Part shown: piece by piece, positions 1-12,881 of the stretch | Layout of the letters: each line of letters opens with the position of its first letter | Position numbering within the stretch: the stretch's first letter is position 1 | Source: Glutinoglossum americanum | Lineage: Eukaryota > Ascomycota > Geoglossomycetes > Geoglossales > Geoglossaceae | NCBI GenBank assembly: GCA_020080175.1 | Contig: JAGHQL010000043.1 | Coordinates: 89,680-153,679, forward strand | Direction of reading: 5' to 3' | DNA length: 64,000 bases | Notes under the pieces: generated by a model | Seen by the model: only the letters and a program-made list of their open reading frames with translations | Told to the model about the DNA's origin: nothing | The model's database searches: none | Translations under genes and position numbers: made by a program

Positions 1-203
1 ATATATTCCCATCTTAGTGACAGATAATTTGTACAATATACTCTTGAAGGGAGCATTGGCCAGCAATAGGTGCGGCGTTAGGAGTAAAGCGGCGTGGGAT
101 ATGGTCATCTTGGCGTTCTCCACCTCCGAGCTCCATGCTTTGTCGAGCCATGATAGGTTAAGGCTTTCAATGATTGGAGCTCGGATACGGCGACGATACT
201 GGG

Positions 204-2559
204 ATGTTCTCATGCCATGCTGCCTGCCGTAGAGCAGTGCAGCGAAGTTTGGATGAAATCCCCGCCAATGCTTTCGCCCGCAATTTCAAGAGACATGGTA
301 GTTCAGTCCCTGGCCCTTTGGAGGCGCAGAGGAGGTTATCAAGGAGGCGAATGGTGAACATGACAGCCACCTGCGGTGGAGCTGGGTATGATTTGGGGGC
401 ATTAATGGGCTCCGAGATCCGGCCGGAGAGCCATGATTGGAAATGGCAGTCTCCTTCAGACGTGAAGGGCGCCGGTACTTTCATCGTAGCTCCCTGTAAT
501 CGATCAATGGGCTGATAGTGAGATAGCTTCACCTGCCTTACCGTTTTGGTTGACGGATACGGCGCCTCCATTTTCCCCAGCACCATCAGCGATTGACGTG
601 GAGGAGGCCACCCTAGAATCGGAGCCTAAGCTACCAGAGACCCTGCAGCATAGGTCCCGACCGCAGCTTTCAGATGATCTGTCACTATTGATGGAAACAC
701 TTTCGTTGGCAACACGAGTGGACCATGTCCAACGAGTGATTGCCGACAGCAAAGTACATTCCCGGGTTAGCTCTGGACCAGAATACAGCGAGTTGATAGC
801 TCGGAGGCTTATTGACCTACGTGCGCCTACGGGCGTTTTGATTGATTTTTTGGCCGACCCAGCGATCAGCTTTTCCGGGGCACGAACTATTCTGAAGATA
901 TTCCAGTATTTCGGACGACAGCCGATAACTGAGCCAATATACGCATCTATAGGCCTGATGTTAAAACAAGCGATAGCACTTGGGTTGGCTTCAGATGGAG
1001 AGATTAGAGGGATCCTTTTGCATGCCCCGAGTCTGGCTGCCCAAGTTCATGCGAGCCTAGATGCCCGCGATACAGCCATTATTTCATTATACGCATTGAT
1101 CTGGGAGGGGATCCAATCCTGTACGGTTTTGCCGGTTCAGGATCTGACGGCTGAGACTCTGGGTCTTTTCTTATGTCAATTGAAATCAATACCTTTCTCG
1201 ATTGAAGTGCAAAGATTAGGAGTTAGCATCATTACGTCAGCCTCGACTTCGCAGCTACGACGTATGAGAAGAGGTGTTTCGTCGTTCCTGGCGAACTGGG
1301 TGCGCGGATCCGGAGGTTCTATCGTCGGCTCGGAGATGAGCCGGATTGACGCCATTCCTGAGATTGCTAGGCTACTGAACGGCATTCCTGAGAGGCTTGC
1401 CAGATCTTTTGTTAGCTCAACAACAAGTGCTCTCTTGGTACAGAAGGTTATCGTAATCGAGCCAGGCAGCCCTTGCGATCTCCTTTATCGGTGGATTGGT
1501 ACCGTAAGCCAATGTCGGTCGATATCGAGATCAGGGGTTGAGTGGCGCGCCATCGAAGACATGCTTGCAGCAGACAGAAGCCAGCGACGTGTGGCGAGAT
1601 ACCTGATGGGATTTGGGAGCAGGGAGACTTGCGAGTTCTTTCTCAGATATTGGGTCCACTACGAAATGGAGGAACGTGGTGGATATGGATGTAGGACTGA
1701 TGCCACCCTACACAACCTACAACGTCGGTTTCGAACCATGTGTAATGGCCCTGACGACCGAAGGGCATATTTCAAAATAGTACTCGCTCTGCATCAACTT
1801 GGACTGCCATATGGAAGAGTTGCTATTGAGCTGTTCCGCTTGCTAAAGCATCTTTCTCGGTACGACGCTATGGTCGATGTTGCAAAGAGTATGAGATATC
1901 ACAGACTTCAAATTAGAACTGGAAAAATGTCTAGCACTATCCGTGACGTCACGAAAGTATCTCCGTCTTCGGCCTTACAGCTTCTGGCACTTTTCCCTGG
2001 GGTAAAGCCCGAGGATCACAGAGGTCTGCTTTGCCTCTCTATTACAAGCAAGTTTCTACACGCAGTTGATATCTTTGCTCTCATTAAAAACAACGCCCGA
2101 TGGCGCAAAGACCACAAACCCGACGCGGACCTCTTGCACCACCTTGCTCTCGCGTTTGCTCACTCTCCGCATTTGTCCCCACGCGCAGCACTAAGGTATG
2201 TGCATTGGTGTTGGTTAGGACTTCGTCGCTTTGGACTTCCCTTAACTCCAGAGATCTCGCGGGCGTTCGCGCATGCTGGAATTACACGGAGTCTACAGGC
2301 AGGCCAGTGGGTCAGCTCACCGAAATTGAGGTGGATCTTGGAGCTCGTCAGCGAGTTGGAGGGTAAGGAGATAGCCGAAGAATTGGATGTGGCAGTGTTC
2401 GGTTGGAGAGGTAAACTCATTGAGGATAGAAGGCAAGGAATAAGGAGGGTGCCGTTCCATGATAAGAGCGGTTCTGATCCTACTAATGATGAATGGGAGG
2501 ATAACAAATGGGAATCTGTTGGTGGAATAGCCGCCGCTTGTCATATTAACGATAGCTAG
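204..2559 (+). CDS. Probable mitochondrial helical-repeat (PPR-like) protein, function unknown
   Basis: I propose two exons, 204-474 and 527-2559, giving about 767 residues. The long downstream frame (stop at 2557-2559) has no in-frame ATG near its 5' end. An upstream frame beginning with ATG at 204 joins it in phase through a 52-nt intron (475-526, GTACTT...GATAG, branch-like GCTGAT). The first 50 residues are rich in Arg and Ala with few acids (MFSCHAACRRAVQRSLDEIP at the start), like a mitochondrial presequence. The remainder is Leu/Arg-rich and mostly helical in character, with repeated aromatic/Leu helix pairs around residues 450-700, which resembles the degenerate PPR-like proteins of Pezizomycotina mitochondria. 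I do not recognise a specific orthologue. The reading frame is secure; the first exon and the function are inference. It is followed closely by the convergent MON1 gene, whose stop is 63 nt away. Confidence 0.6.
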
Positions 2560-2621
2560 GACTATTTTAGTAGCTGTAAGTAGAAACGTTTATACCCGTA
2601 GTGTATATAGCGCATTTCGGA

Positions 2622-4950
2622 TTAGAACACCTATTATAGATATAAGGAGGGTGATACCAAATGATAGTCAATTCGAGTTTACTCACAGCACCACCTATGA
2701 TAAATACTCGTTCCTCTTCTCTCCGAACCCACTGTACCACCTTGTTTGCTCCCTGTGTCAGTGCGTTGCGGTTTGCGTTGGGCCCTGCCACGCAGTAGAG
2801 CTCAAAAAAGGGTGTTACCCATGCCAAAGATATAGAATCACGGTGGACACAGTGTTGAACTTTGAGATGAGCACTTTTAGCGTGAACACTTGCGTGAAGC
2901 ATATGGTAAAGGGAAAGTAACCTATAGCCTCGTCAGTTGTGTTCGGAGTTTTGGGTCTTATATTGGTAAGGGTAAATGTGGGCCGGGGAAGACGAAAGAA
3001 AGGCCATACTTTCTTCTTTCCAGGGGTGAGATGAAGTGAGGTTCATATGAAGGCATCGTGAACTGGACATTGGCTCGCGATTTATAGAGGAAGTGACGAA
3101 GCAATGTCCCGGGCGCAATTTCGCTTATGCTGTAACGGCCCTTTTGCACCGCTGATATGATGATATCCATGCTCCCGTTTTTCTCGAGTTGCTATGGATG
3201 ATATTTAGAACTTGTAATACTAGGAATAGAGCAAACCTATTACCTGAATGACGTTATCCTGCATTTGTTGTTGTTCGTAGAAACTCTCCTTGTCAGCACT
3301 TATGAGCACGACTGCTACCTCATCTTCCTTTCCTCCGCTCTTGGTCGGTTGGTTCGAAGGGCCTTCGCTCTTGGCTTGCCTGCTGAGGAAGCTGACATAC
3401 ATATAGAGGTAACCATTTTTGTTGAAACCAGGGAGGCAGAGAGGAATCCAGTTCTCCCCTCCGCCTCCCTTGACACCTTCCGCTTCGAAAAGCATATTGA
3501 ATATTAACTGTAGGTCGCTGGGATGCAGCGAATGTCTCTTTGGACGGACCACACTAACTAGTCTTCCGCCAGCGACGATTAGCCCGTATAGTAGACTCGG
3601 GCTTCTCGCCTTGAGTAGGGTGTTGTTAACTAAGTGACGTTGTGCTTTCCGAATCTTCAAACACTCTAAAGCGGAGAGAAGTGTCGGGGGTGAACCTCTG
3701 GTAAAGGTGTCTGCGAGAGCAGAGAGTAACGGCTCAGTCCCATGGAGAAGCTTCCGGAGGTCGGTAGACGGACGAGTCGAGAATAAGCGGGTCAGTGTTG
3801 GCAGCGTAAGTGTTGAGAGAATTTGCATATAAAGGGCTTCCAATTGTGTACGGAGTTGCGTATCACTTTCGTCCAATCGGCTTATAGCGACAAGGTACAA
3901 AGGATCTTCGGCCATGACGACAAACCTGGCGCCTCCAGCTATAAAGCCCTTTAAGGAGTCGTCTACGTCGTGGTAGAAGGATATGATTGTTTGTATTACG
4001 CCGATATAACCAGAGATAAGATTCTCATCGCCATGTCGAGTATAGATGGGTTTGCCAGCAGAAGATAGAATAAAGAAATGCTTTAGGCGTGACTTCCAGC
4101 AATTCAGCAACATTTCTGTTCGACCACTTAGCTTAATAAGGGGGATAAGGGTCAGGAGGGAGTGGGAGGGCTGGTGTTGGACAGCTTAAGGCTCGAGGGA
4201 CATGCCTTCGTTTGATCCATCAGCACTTAAATCTTCGATTTCATTGAATTCCTCTGCAAACTTGCTTTCAAATTCCTTTTCTTCCTCAGAAATCTGGCTA
4301 AGTGGATTTTCTGATTCGATCTGACTGCTTAGAAGTTTCCATGGGGAGTTTTCCTGTACAGAATCAAGTGCTTCACCCATTAAGCTCTCGATATCACCCC
4401 CAACCTGCAAAGTTGGTGCATAGCTCCTAATGCTGGAGATATCTCCATATTCGCTTGCATTTCTAGTAGATGCCCCCGAGCGGTAGTCAGCGGGGGAGAG
4501 GTCCGCACTGAACCCTGCAACCGGCCGAGCCGAGGAGGCTGCATAAGTTCCTCTGGAGCCATCGGGAAACGACTGAGTAAGGATATCTGTGAGCGAGAGA
4601 GCGGTTGTTGCTTTAGATTGTAGACTCGGCTTAGAGGAGCCTGGGTGGTAAAGAGAAGATGATGTTGTTTGACGCTCAGGTGATATCTGTGGCCGCGGCG
4701 GAAGAGGAGGGGGCAAGGCCTCCTCATCAAAGGCGTCTCCATGACCCATATCTACAACTGGGGATTGTCTCTCGTCGCTTGTGCCCTTTCCGCTTCCCCC
4801 CCTGTACATTGTAGACCCAGGGACGCCAGCGGAGGTTTGTCTCGGAGGTGTGTTTGGCGAATATTCAGCTCGTGGTGATAAGGACGACGCTTCACCAAGT
4901 TCAATACCGCCATTTGAGACACCCTGGTGTCCTTTGGAAGTGCCTCCCAT
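2622..4950 (-). CDS. MON1: Vacuolar fusion protein Mon1 (Rab7 GEF subunit)
   Basis: Five exons on the minus strand: 4950-4206, 4115-3244, 3191-3010, 2921-2687 and 2630-2622; 680 residues. Mon1 forms a complex with Ccz1 that activates the Rab7-type GTPase Ypt7 on late endosomes and vacuoles, driving fusion and autophagy. The N-terminal third (about 250 residues) is acidic and Ser/Pro-rich. The longin-type core starts near residue 260 ([14 protein letters not shown]), and the family C-terminus is present in pieces: [15 protein letters not shown] in exon 3, and [16 protein letters not shown] and [12 protein letters not shown] in exon 4. The last exon encodes only Val-Phe-stop, restoring the usual GGAVF ending. 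Intron 1 (4116-4205) fits best as a GC-AG intron (AAG|GCATGT), giving an EEMLLNCW junction. An alternative GT donor about 24 nt upstream also keeps frame but matches the family less well. It shares a 222-bp upstream region with DOP1. Confidence 0.97.
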
Positions 4951-5172
4951 AAATTCCTATTATAGAAGGAAAATTTTCGGAGATATCAACAATTATTTGC
5001 TTTCTTATGAGTTATGTAAGTAATGCGGTTATGCGTCATTATTATGCAGAATTCGGATAAGTCAGCGAGACAGAAAGACACCTTGCGCGTGTTCTGGAGA
5101 AGTTGGCTGTGATCATTTTGAATGAGGCAGCCCATAGGCTAACAGAGAGATCCTTTCTCTTCTAAAGGGACG
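4951..5172. promoter_or_regulatory. Shared divergent promoter region MON1/DOP1
   Basis: Only 222 bp separate the two start codons, so both 5' UTRs and core promoters must lie here. The stretch is AT-rich near MON1 (4951-5020) and no clear TATA box is visible. Confidence 0.6.
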
Positions 5173-8100
5173 ATGGCTCCTGAGCCAGGCTTGCAATTGT
5201 CGCCTGTCAGCTCTGGCCGAACTTCACCAATTCGGCGGTCTCGAGAAAGAGCAGACGAAGGTACTATCTTGATTGTCTCTCGCTGTACTTGCTGGTTTCT
5301 GACTGCAATGGCTTTGCTAGATCTATATAAGAAAGACAAGAACTATCGGCGGTATGCGTCTGGAGTCGAACGAGCTTTATCGTCGTTTGACACTGCTCTA
5401 CAAGAATGGGCGGACTACATCTCCTTCCTAGGACGACTTCTTAAGGTTTCTGGAATTTCTACCCTAAACTGAAGGACAACATTCATTAATATTTGAATGA
5501 ATTCAGGCGCTTCAAGCTCATCCTGCGAATATAGCGGTTATCCCAATGAAGACTATTGTCGCAAAGCGGTTAGCTCAAAGCCTGGATCCTAAGCTACCTT
5601 CTGGTGTGCACCAAAAGGCCCTTGAGGTTTACGCCTACATATTTTCTATAATTAATGTATGAGACGCTCTTTTGCAACCCCAGCGATTTGTTTGCTGATA
5701 TGCCACCTTCACGTAGAAGGATACCCTTGCACGAGACCTTCCTATTTACCTACCCGGCTTAACGCCTACGTTATCTTTTGCCTCGTTGGCCGTTAGGCCC
5801 GTATTTTTATCCCTGTTGGAAACTTACTTGCTCCCTGTTAATGCTTCTGCTTTGCATGCTGCTTTGAAAGCACTCATTTTGGCCCTCCTTCCTGGGCTAG
5901 AAGAAGAAACCAGTGAAGATTTCGAACGAACTCTTCGATTGCTCGAAAATCTTAGGGACGCCGTTAGGGTCAACCAAGTCACCCAAGCGGATTACCATGA
6001 GGAGGGAACAGGCGATAACTATTTTTGGCAATGTTTTTTCCTAGCGTCAATAACTAGCGCAAGCAGACGGCAGGGAGCACTTGCGTTTCTAATTCGAAAG
6101 CTCCCAAGGCTGGGTGCTGATACCACGGACAGCAATGAGCTTTCATCTGATGTTAAGTCGGTCGTCTCTCCCGAGCCAGGCCTGTTGATACGATGCTTCG
6201 CTGTTGGTCTTTCGGATGATCAACCCTTAGTGCAAAGAGGCTTTTTGGATCTGCTGGTTACACACCTGCCTCTGAATTCTCCTATTCTACAAGGCAGGGT
6301 TATCACAGAAGACTTAGACCGACTACTCGCAGCAGCAGCAGGAGTAGTAGTCAGGAGAGATATGAGCTTGAATAGGAGGTTATGGACATGGTTCCTAGGA
6401 CCCGAACAAACCACTGGCGCTGGTGCTGACAGCACCCCGGGATCGCCTGTGCCGTCCTCTGCGCACGATGCAACTACCTCGCGAGGCACTGTCAGTTCTG
6501 CCCGAACTCGATATTTTGGACAATATGGGCTTCAAGCCCTTGTCAGGGGCATTCGTGGCCTTATTGGTCAAAATCACAAGTCACCAACAGAGAGGGCTCG
6601 GCCATTTCGAATATGCCTATCACTGATGGATCGATGGGAAGTTGGAGGCTTGGTTGTGCCCGAAATATTTTTACCCATCATCAACAGCGTCCGTGAGTAT
6701 GAACAGGTCGCAGCGAAGGAACAGTTCAGCGAAGTTTTAAGGAGTGCCAGCGTCTTCTTTGATGGGGTAGAAAGCGGACTGATCTGGGGTGAGTTGGCTG
6801 GTCTCACCGCATCAGCGATACGTGATCATAGCTCGGATTGTGAAGTGAGACTTGACAAATTAAGGTTTGTTAAATTCGTTGTCACTCATTTCAACGTACG
6901 GGAGGAAGAGATGCTAGTGGTCCACATACCGACGGTTGTTCTTGCGCTATTGGTTATGATCAGAGAAGCCGACTCAGCACGGTTAGAGGAGCCTGGAAAG
7001 GTCCATGGTGGATCACAAAAGATCCTTGCTCTTGCGGTTAACATTGCACAAGACCTGATTAATATGGTCCCAGAGCGAGCATTCTTGGTGGGTGTCTCGG
7101 CGAATGACCTAATTGCGCTAGGCCGGCAAAAGCGCCAGTTAACTATTCAGAATGAGGAGATCTTGAATACTATCCAGCGATTTTATGTGCAAGATCAAGG
7201 AAATATCGAGGTCTCCAGTCCGCCAATTTCTGCAGGAGACATCGCCGAGTTGCTATTACGGGAAACTAGCTGTATAGTGAGCAGGGTTTTGCTGTCATGC
7301 CCTTCTGATGATGGCCTTGAACCAAGGACAAAGCTTTTCGTAACCCTGCTAAGCAAGACCCCTAGCTCAGAAGCGCTGAAGGGTGCAGATCTATTTTCCG
7401 CATTTCAGCAGTTGCTCGAGTCTTCCCCGGTTTGCAAGTTACAACACTTGCCTTTTTCGACATTATCCGCCAGTACCTCTGCCATTTGCTCTCTTCATGC
7501 CAAGTCACACTTGTCCACCGGCCAAATATCGAGGCTTACGCCATGGCTAGTACGCCAGGCATGGAGCCATATATCCCCCACCAATCCTAAGTACCACCTT
7601 GAGTCGGTTCGTTGCTTGTGGCAACTGCAGTCCGCCGTATCCCCTACAGATCATGATATCGAAGCTGCAATATCAACCGTCATGTCTGAAAATGATATAT
7701 CTGGTACATTTGCTCTCCGAGGGGCAGACGCAGGAAGGAGATTTGCGGTTCTCTGGACACATAGTGTCCAAGGGCATGGTGGTCTGGGGGAGACAGGCGG
7801 CGACTTTACTCAAGCACCAAATGGTGGAAACCACGGTAAAAGGCAAGCCGGGATGAGAGCCTACGAGTACATGTTAACACGCCCGCTGTTCTTGCTGCTT
7901 GACGCATTGGGGGAGGAAGGAACCGAGTTGTCTATATTTACAAGGGGTTGGCTACAAAACCTCTCTAGCGTCGACAAGTAAGCTAAATGTTGCCGGCATC
8001 CTAATGCTTAAGTTGGCTAAAAGCCTGGGGGCTGCGCTAACCGTATTATGGATATAGGCTTTTTCAAGTTTTTGTTACGAGATTCCTCGTATTGGACTTC

Positions 8101-11100
8101 TTGCAGCTCAGCTCTGTGACGGCAAAAGATTCGAGTTTTCACACCGCTACTCACAAATTCGGTGAAGAGGATGACCTTGAGTTATGCTTGTATTATTTGC
8201 AGACATTGTCAAATGTTCTGCGGTGGTCATCGAATAATGTTTGGGCCTCAATGGCCAAACGGGTCATCGCACCCATTGACAAAGCACAAGGTAGCCCGGT
8301 GACTGAACGTAAGTCGAAACCAAATTTGGTAATTGAAACCCCACTGACTTGATTTCCCTAGTCGAACATAGGCCATGGGTGAGCTTCCAAGCATTCTTCA
8401 CTGAAGTTTGTATGCGCGTTATAATGGGAGAGCACTCTTTAGAACCTTCCGATCTTTTCCCTCGGATATCGAGACTCCACCGTGTGGCGCTCTCCGTCCT
8501 CCACCAGATCCTACTAAGTCCTCACTCTGCAGCTTTGGCAGACTTGGAGCTTGAGTACCCTCTCATCGAGAAACTAATGTCCTCTGTGGAAGGCCCAGAT
8601 GCATTTGTTCAGGTCTCTCTCTTAGATGTTGTCTTTGCTGCTCTCAAACTTAGAGTCCTGAGAGCCACTGAAAGCCCAACCGATGGACATCGCAGAACAA
8701 GTTCAAAGGATACTGCTAAGGGTTCACTACTATCACTGGCTATTGAGCGAAGCGAAAAGGAGGGCTTCTCGCCGAAATTACCCCCACCACCGCCACAGCT
8801 TGTTAAATGCCTTCAAGAAGGGTTTTGCTCGGTGAACAGCCGACCAGTCCTTGATAGTTGGATCAATTTCCTAACCGAGTGCCTCCCTTTATTCTCTGAG
8901 ACGATATTCCAGATCTTGATACCGCTAGTCGAATGCCTTTGCGGCCAAATCAGCGGAGTGTTTGACGACCTCAAGTCCACTTTCAAGGATTCTCAGACTG
9001 CTAAAATAGCTTCTCCAGAATCATCTCTTATAGCATTGCTAAATGGACTGGAGCAGATACTTGCTGCAGCTCATGACCGTCTTGCCATAGAAGAACTGAA
9101 AACCCCAAACATCAAGAGCCCGGAACAACCTCAGGGGTTCTTAAGCAACATGGTGTCTGGAGTCTTCGCGTCCGAGGCCCCCCAGACTCGCAGTGCGACC
9201 GCAAATAACAGACTCACGGTCTTACTCTCCTTTAAAGACAGCGTTCGGATTTGCTTTGCGGTTTGGTCCTGGGGTGGGTATGGCTCAAACGGATCACCTC
9301 AGGATACGACGTCGTTAGCATCCTTTGCCTACACCTCTCTCCGAATGCGCAATCGTGCTCGGAGGATTTTGGAACACCTTTTCGCTGCTGAGACTCTAGA
9401 GTGTCTAGAGACCCTTGTCGAAATTTGGTTGAAGTCGCCGACAATCTCTGGAGGGTCTCGCATGGCTTCCGTCTTTGGTCTTCTCCATGTACTTGACGGA
9501 TCTAGGCCCAAACATACCATCCCAGCAATCTTTAATGCGATTTATAGCCGCACAAATCCACATGCGCTTGAGCCAACACGCAAGTCGACCCTAACATCCG
9601 ATCTAGCAGACGTAGATATTGTCGTATTCCTTGTAGAATATGCTCGGTCGTTAGAAGACGATGCGATGGACGAAATATGGGCTGACTGCTTGACATTCCT
9701 ACGAGATGTTCTTGGCAATCCATTCCCGCACCGGCAGATCTTACCCAGGCTGTTGGAATTCACGGCCATCCTGGGCGAGAAAGCAGATAATACGAACTTT
9801 GGGGAGCAGCGTAAGATGCGGCGAGAGCTCAGTGTTGGTGTATGCCCTATCCCGCTCGTCACACAGGTCAGCTAACACGACGGGATAATATTAGGAACTC
9901 TTTGTGCGTCTCCTCACTGCAACGTTCACTGCCAAGCCAATCTCCTTCTCTCAAGATGGCTCTCCACCAGCTCCGCAGGAGAAGGGCGTTGACTGGGACT
10001 CTCATGGGGAGAACTCTGGGACACGTCACTCAGTTCAGGCAGACGATATAGTCACCATACTAGCCTCTATAGTGCCGAACTTGGGAAAAACTCTTGGAGA
10101 AAATGATCGCATTCTGGGTGCTACTACTAGCATCTCCACTAGCATTATTGGACCTACTTTTCGAGCCAAGTCTTTCCCGCAGAATGTCACGAAATCTACC
10201 TTAGATCTTCTGTACCAGCTAGCAAGGATTCCAAATGCACAAAAGTCCTGGAAAAAGGATATCTCGGATGCTTTCCATGACCACAGATTTTTCTCGTCTC
10301 CGATTTCCCTAATTGAAAACAATTGGCTCCCACTCCTGCGCCAATGGACTCTCAACCACAAGGATTGCATTCTTGAGATATTACCACGCATCTCGTCGCC
10401 AACGACAGCTGGTCTTGTCTTTGGTGTTGGAGCATCCTCAGCACGGCAGGAAGCGGACCGCAAGACGCAGCTGAATCTTAGGAGAATTGCTCTCCTGATA
10501 CTTGCTGCTGATGAGGATGCCTTTGTAGCGAACATGTTAGGTATAGAGGAGAAGTTGGTGGAATTGTTGACTACCACCGCTGCGTCCTCTCCGTCCTCAA
10601 TAATAAGGGCAGAGGTATACATGGTTTTGCGCGCTTTGGTTCTCAAAATTTCTGCACTTCACCTCGCGCCTCTCTGGCCTATCATCAACTACGAGTTACA
10701 GGCTGCTATCTCATCCGTGGTCCCCAGCTTGCAATCCGATATCTACAACAACTCTACGATCCTCCAGGCTTGTAAACTCTTAGACATGCTTTTAGTTATC
10801 GAGCCCGATGAGTTTCAGTTGCACGAGTGGCTATTTGTCACTGATACCATCGATGCTGTTTACCGCCCAGCGGACCAGAGTCCTGTTGCGCTCGTCGACG
10901 AGATTTCGGAGGAATTGGGTTCGACCACCTCGACGCCTGCGCCACATATTGGAGGCGATTCGTTGCCACAAAGAGGAAGCGCTAAACGGCAGCTACTAAT
11001 CGGTTTGGATGCAATCAAGGATGTCCAGAAGGACGATCTGCTGGGGAAAGTGTTGAAGCCCTTTTTCAGCCAACTGAGCATCTATGCGTTTGAGAACACA

Positions 11101-11184
11101 TACTCTATGGGTACTGCAGATTGGAAGGCTTGCTCGGATAGCTTGCTCTGTGACCTCTTTGATAATAGTACTATTGTGGGATGA
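5173..11184 (+). CDS. DOP1: Dopey family protein Dop1
   Basis: Seven exons: 5173-5260, 5321-5445, 5507-5656, 5717-7977, 8058-8308, 8362-9839 and 9895-11184; all phases agree and give 1880 residues, normal for fungal Dop1. Dop1 is a large peripheral Golgi/endosome protein that works with Mon2 and the flippase Neo1 in endosome-to-Golgi traffic and cell polarity. Recognisable pieces are the Dopey N-terminus (DKNYRRYASGVERALSSFD, then ALQEWADYISFLGRLLK), the IYLPGLTPTLSF segment in exon 4, FTRGWLQNLSSVDK spliced to LFQVFVTRF, EDDLELCLYYLQTLSNVLRW in exon 5, and FVRLLTATF at the start of exon 7. All introns are 53-80 nt with good branch sites. The start ATG at 5173 follows a short Ser/Pro/Arg leader typical of the family. 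Exon 6/7 splicing (donor at 9840, acceptor at 9894) is the least certain junction but is in phase. Confidence 0.95.
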
Positions 11185-11728
11185 CTATCTATGGTAGTGG
11201 TTAAGGGGGTGGACAAGAGTCTGGTTGTACTGTAGTGCATGGACAGGAGTTTGTCTACCAAAGAGGCAGTAATGTTACCAATGACTTCCCGGAAAGAGAT
11301 GATAGTATAGAATTATAACTCATGCCTAGGTCACGGTGTTGTCAGGAGATTGTCGCTAGCTTCCACGACATTGGATGAAGTCAACGAATTCCTTCACTTT
11401 CGCGGCCGGACTGTTCTTGTTCCTTGGTAAGATCTTTCAATCCCCTGAGGCATCCAACAGACCAAATGGACGAAGCCATACCCAATCGAGATGCAGATGG
11501 AGGGTATAAGGTGACGCGCTGAGCCTCTTGTGCTGATCGGGAGTTGACTATTTATATATTGTAACTGCAAACGAACCACCCAGTTCCTTAATCCGCTCGT
11601 TCTGGTTTATATAATCTACACCTTGCATTGAATATCCTAGAGCAAAAGATACCCCGCTTACTAAGTACACTATGAATATTTACCTGTATAGGGCTTTGGT
11701 TAAATTGGCCTAGACCACCATCCGCAAT
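11185..11728. other. Convergent intergenic region DOP1/CENP-K-like
   Basis: This stretch holds the 3' ends of two convergent genes. Only short open frames without coding character are present. AT-rich tracts at 11550-11700 could serve 3'-end processing for either gene. I see no repeat or RNA gene. Confidence 0.5.
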
Positions 11729-12881
11729 TCAATACTCGTCTAGATCCCTACCAAAGTCTATCAGCCTCAGCCTCATAGCGTCACGGGGGTGAAACTGCGC
11801 CACTTTGGCTCTGACCAGAAATCTTGCGGCGGCAGAATCCCTTTCCAAAACTACGTATGCTCCAGAGCTCCCACTGGAGGCAGAGGATGATGCGTTCAAT
11901 AGCTTTTCTGTTAGCGCTCTCATCTCCGCCCCCGCGACTTCTTTTTCGCTGCGTCCTCCATGATCCGTATCCATATCACCACCTTTCCGTCCCCAGATCT
12001 CGTCAATGCGGCGTTGACGCTTATCCTCGGAAACACTGGATTTGATTTTCTTCGCCTTTCCATGCTGGGAGAACCCTGCCTGTAGTGTCAAGTCCTCAAC
12101 TTCAACTAGGCCGCCAACGACTGGTCCACCTAGCTCCTCTGCCGCGAGCATGGCGGCGAGGTGTTCGTCAATAAATCCGTTAAAGGCTTTTACGAGGCGC
12201 TTGGTCTCACGTTCGTAGTTCGATTTGCGTCGCTGCAAGTCGCGTAGTAAGTCCCTTGCAACTTGAGATGATGTCTTATTGGCTCGTTCGGTCTGAGCAG
12301 CGCGCAAGTTTTCTATACGGGTTTCAAGACCTTGCGTCATGAGTCGGGCATCGCTGAGAGACGATTCCTCAGTTTGTAGTCGGGATTGGGCCCTTGACAG
12401 CTGAGATTGGACAGATTTGATTGAGGCAGAAGTTTTGGAGACGAGCTGGCGGTTATGTCGCAGGGCAAGGAGGATGGCGAGAGGGGAATCTGGGGGGGGG
12501 ATAAAAGGCTGCTCGGCGGTGAGGGATGTAAATGCTGACTTTATGGCATGGAGCTGATTGAGATGGATCTCTTGATCTGATGATTGGGTTAGAGGTGGCC
12601 CTCTTGAGATTGTACGCAACTATGTACGATTAGAAGGTCCCACGAGGAGGAATTGTCAAATGCTAGCTACACACTTTCTCTAATGCTGCCTCTTGTTCCC
12701 TGACCATCTCCCTCAATTCTTGGATTGTCTGATCCAGTCTTGACTCATAATTGGCCTGTTTTTGTTGAGTCGAAGCAGGACCAACTTCTGAATCATCGAG
12801 GCTAAGATCTTCTAGCCTCTGGGATTGTCCTTCATCGCACAAATTGCGCAGTGAAGCAATAAGCTTTGGCGACGGCCCCAT
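11729..12881 (-). CDS. Coiled-coil kinetochore protein, CENP-K (Sim4)-like
   Basis: Two exons, 12881-12675 and 12619-11729, joined across a 55-nt intron (AAA|GTGTGT...ACATAG|TTG); 365 residues. CENP-K/Sim4 is a subunit of the inner kinetochore CCAN that sits with CENP-H/I at centromeres. The sequence shows a short N-terminal helix, a first coiled coil at the end of exon 1 (ESRLDQTIQELREMVREQE), a long coiled coil around residues 125-185 with many Gln/Arg/Glu heptads, then FIDEHLAAMLAAEELGGPVV and a conserved-looking C-terminus (FLVRAKVAQFHPRDAMRLRL). These two segments match my memory of fungal proteins annotated as Cenp-K, but I cannot run a profile search. The start at 12881 was chosen as the first ATG of the compact domain; upstream in-frame ATGs exist but read through sequence without coding character. 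It is divergent from the KH-protein gene. Confidence 0.6.

Noticed and set aside
167-586. 139-codon minus-strand open frame at the left edge
   Set aside because: It overlaps the first exon of the plus-strand gene, which splices in phase to a long frame. The minus frame has no partner exon.
1725-1740. tRNA B-box-like sequence (GGTTCGAAACC on the minus strand)
   Set aside because: It lies within a coding exon and has no A box or cloverleaf around it.
10035-10646. 203-codon minus-strand open frame inside DOP1
   Set aside because: It lies wholly within a conserved DOP1 exon and shows no independent family signature.
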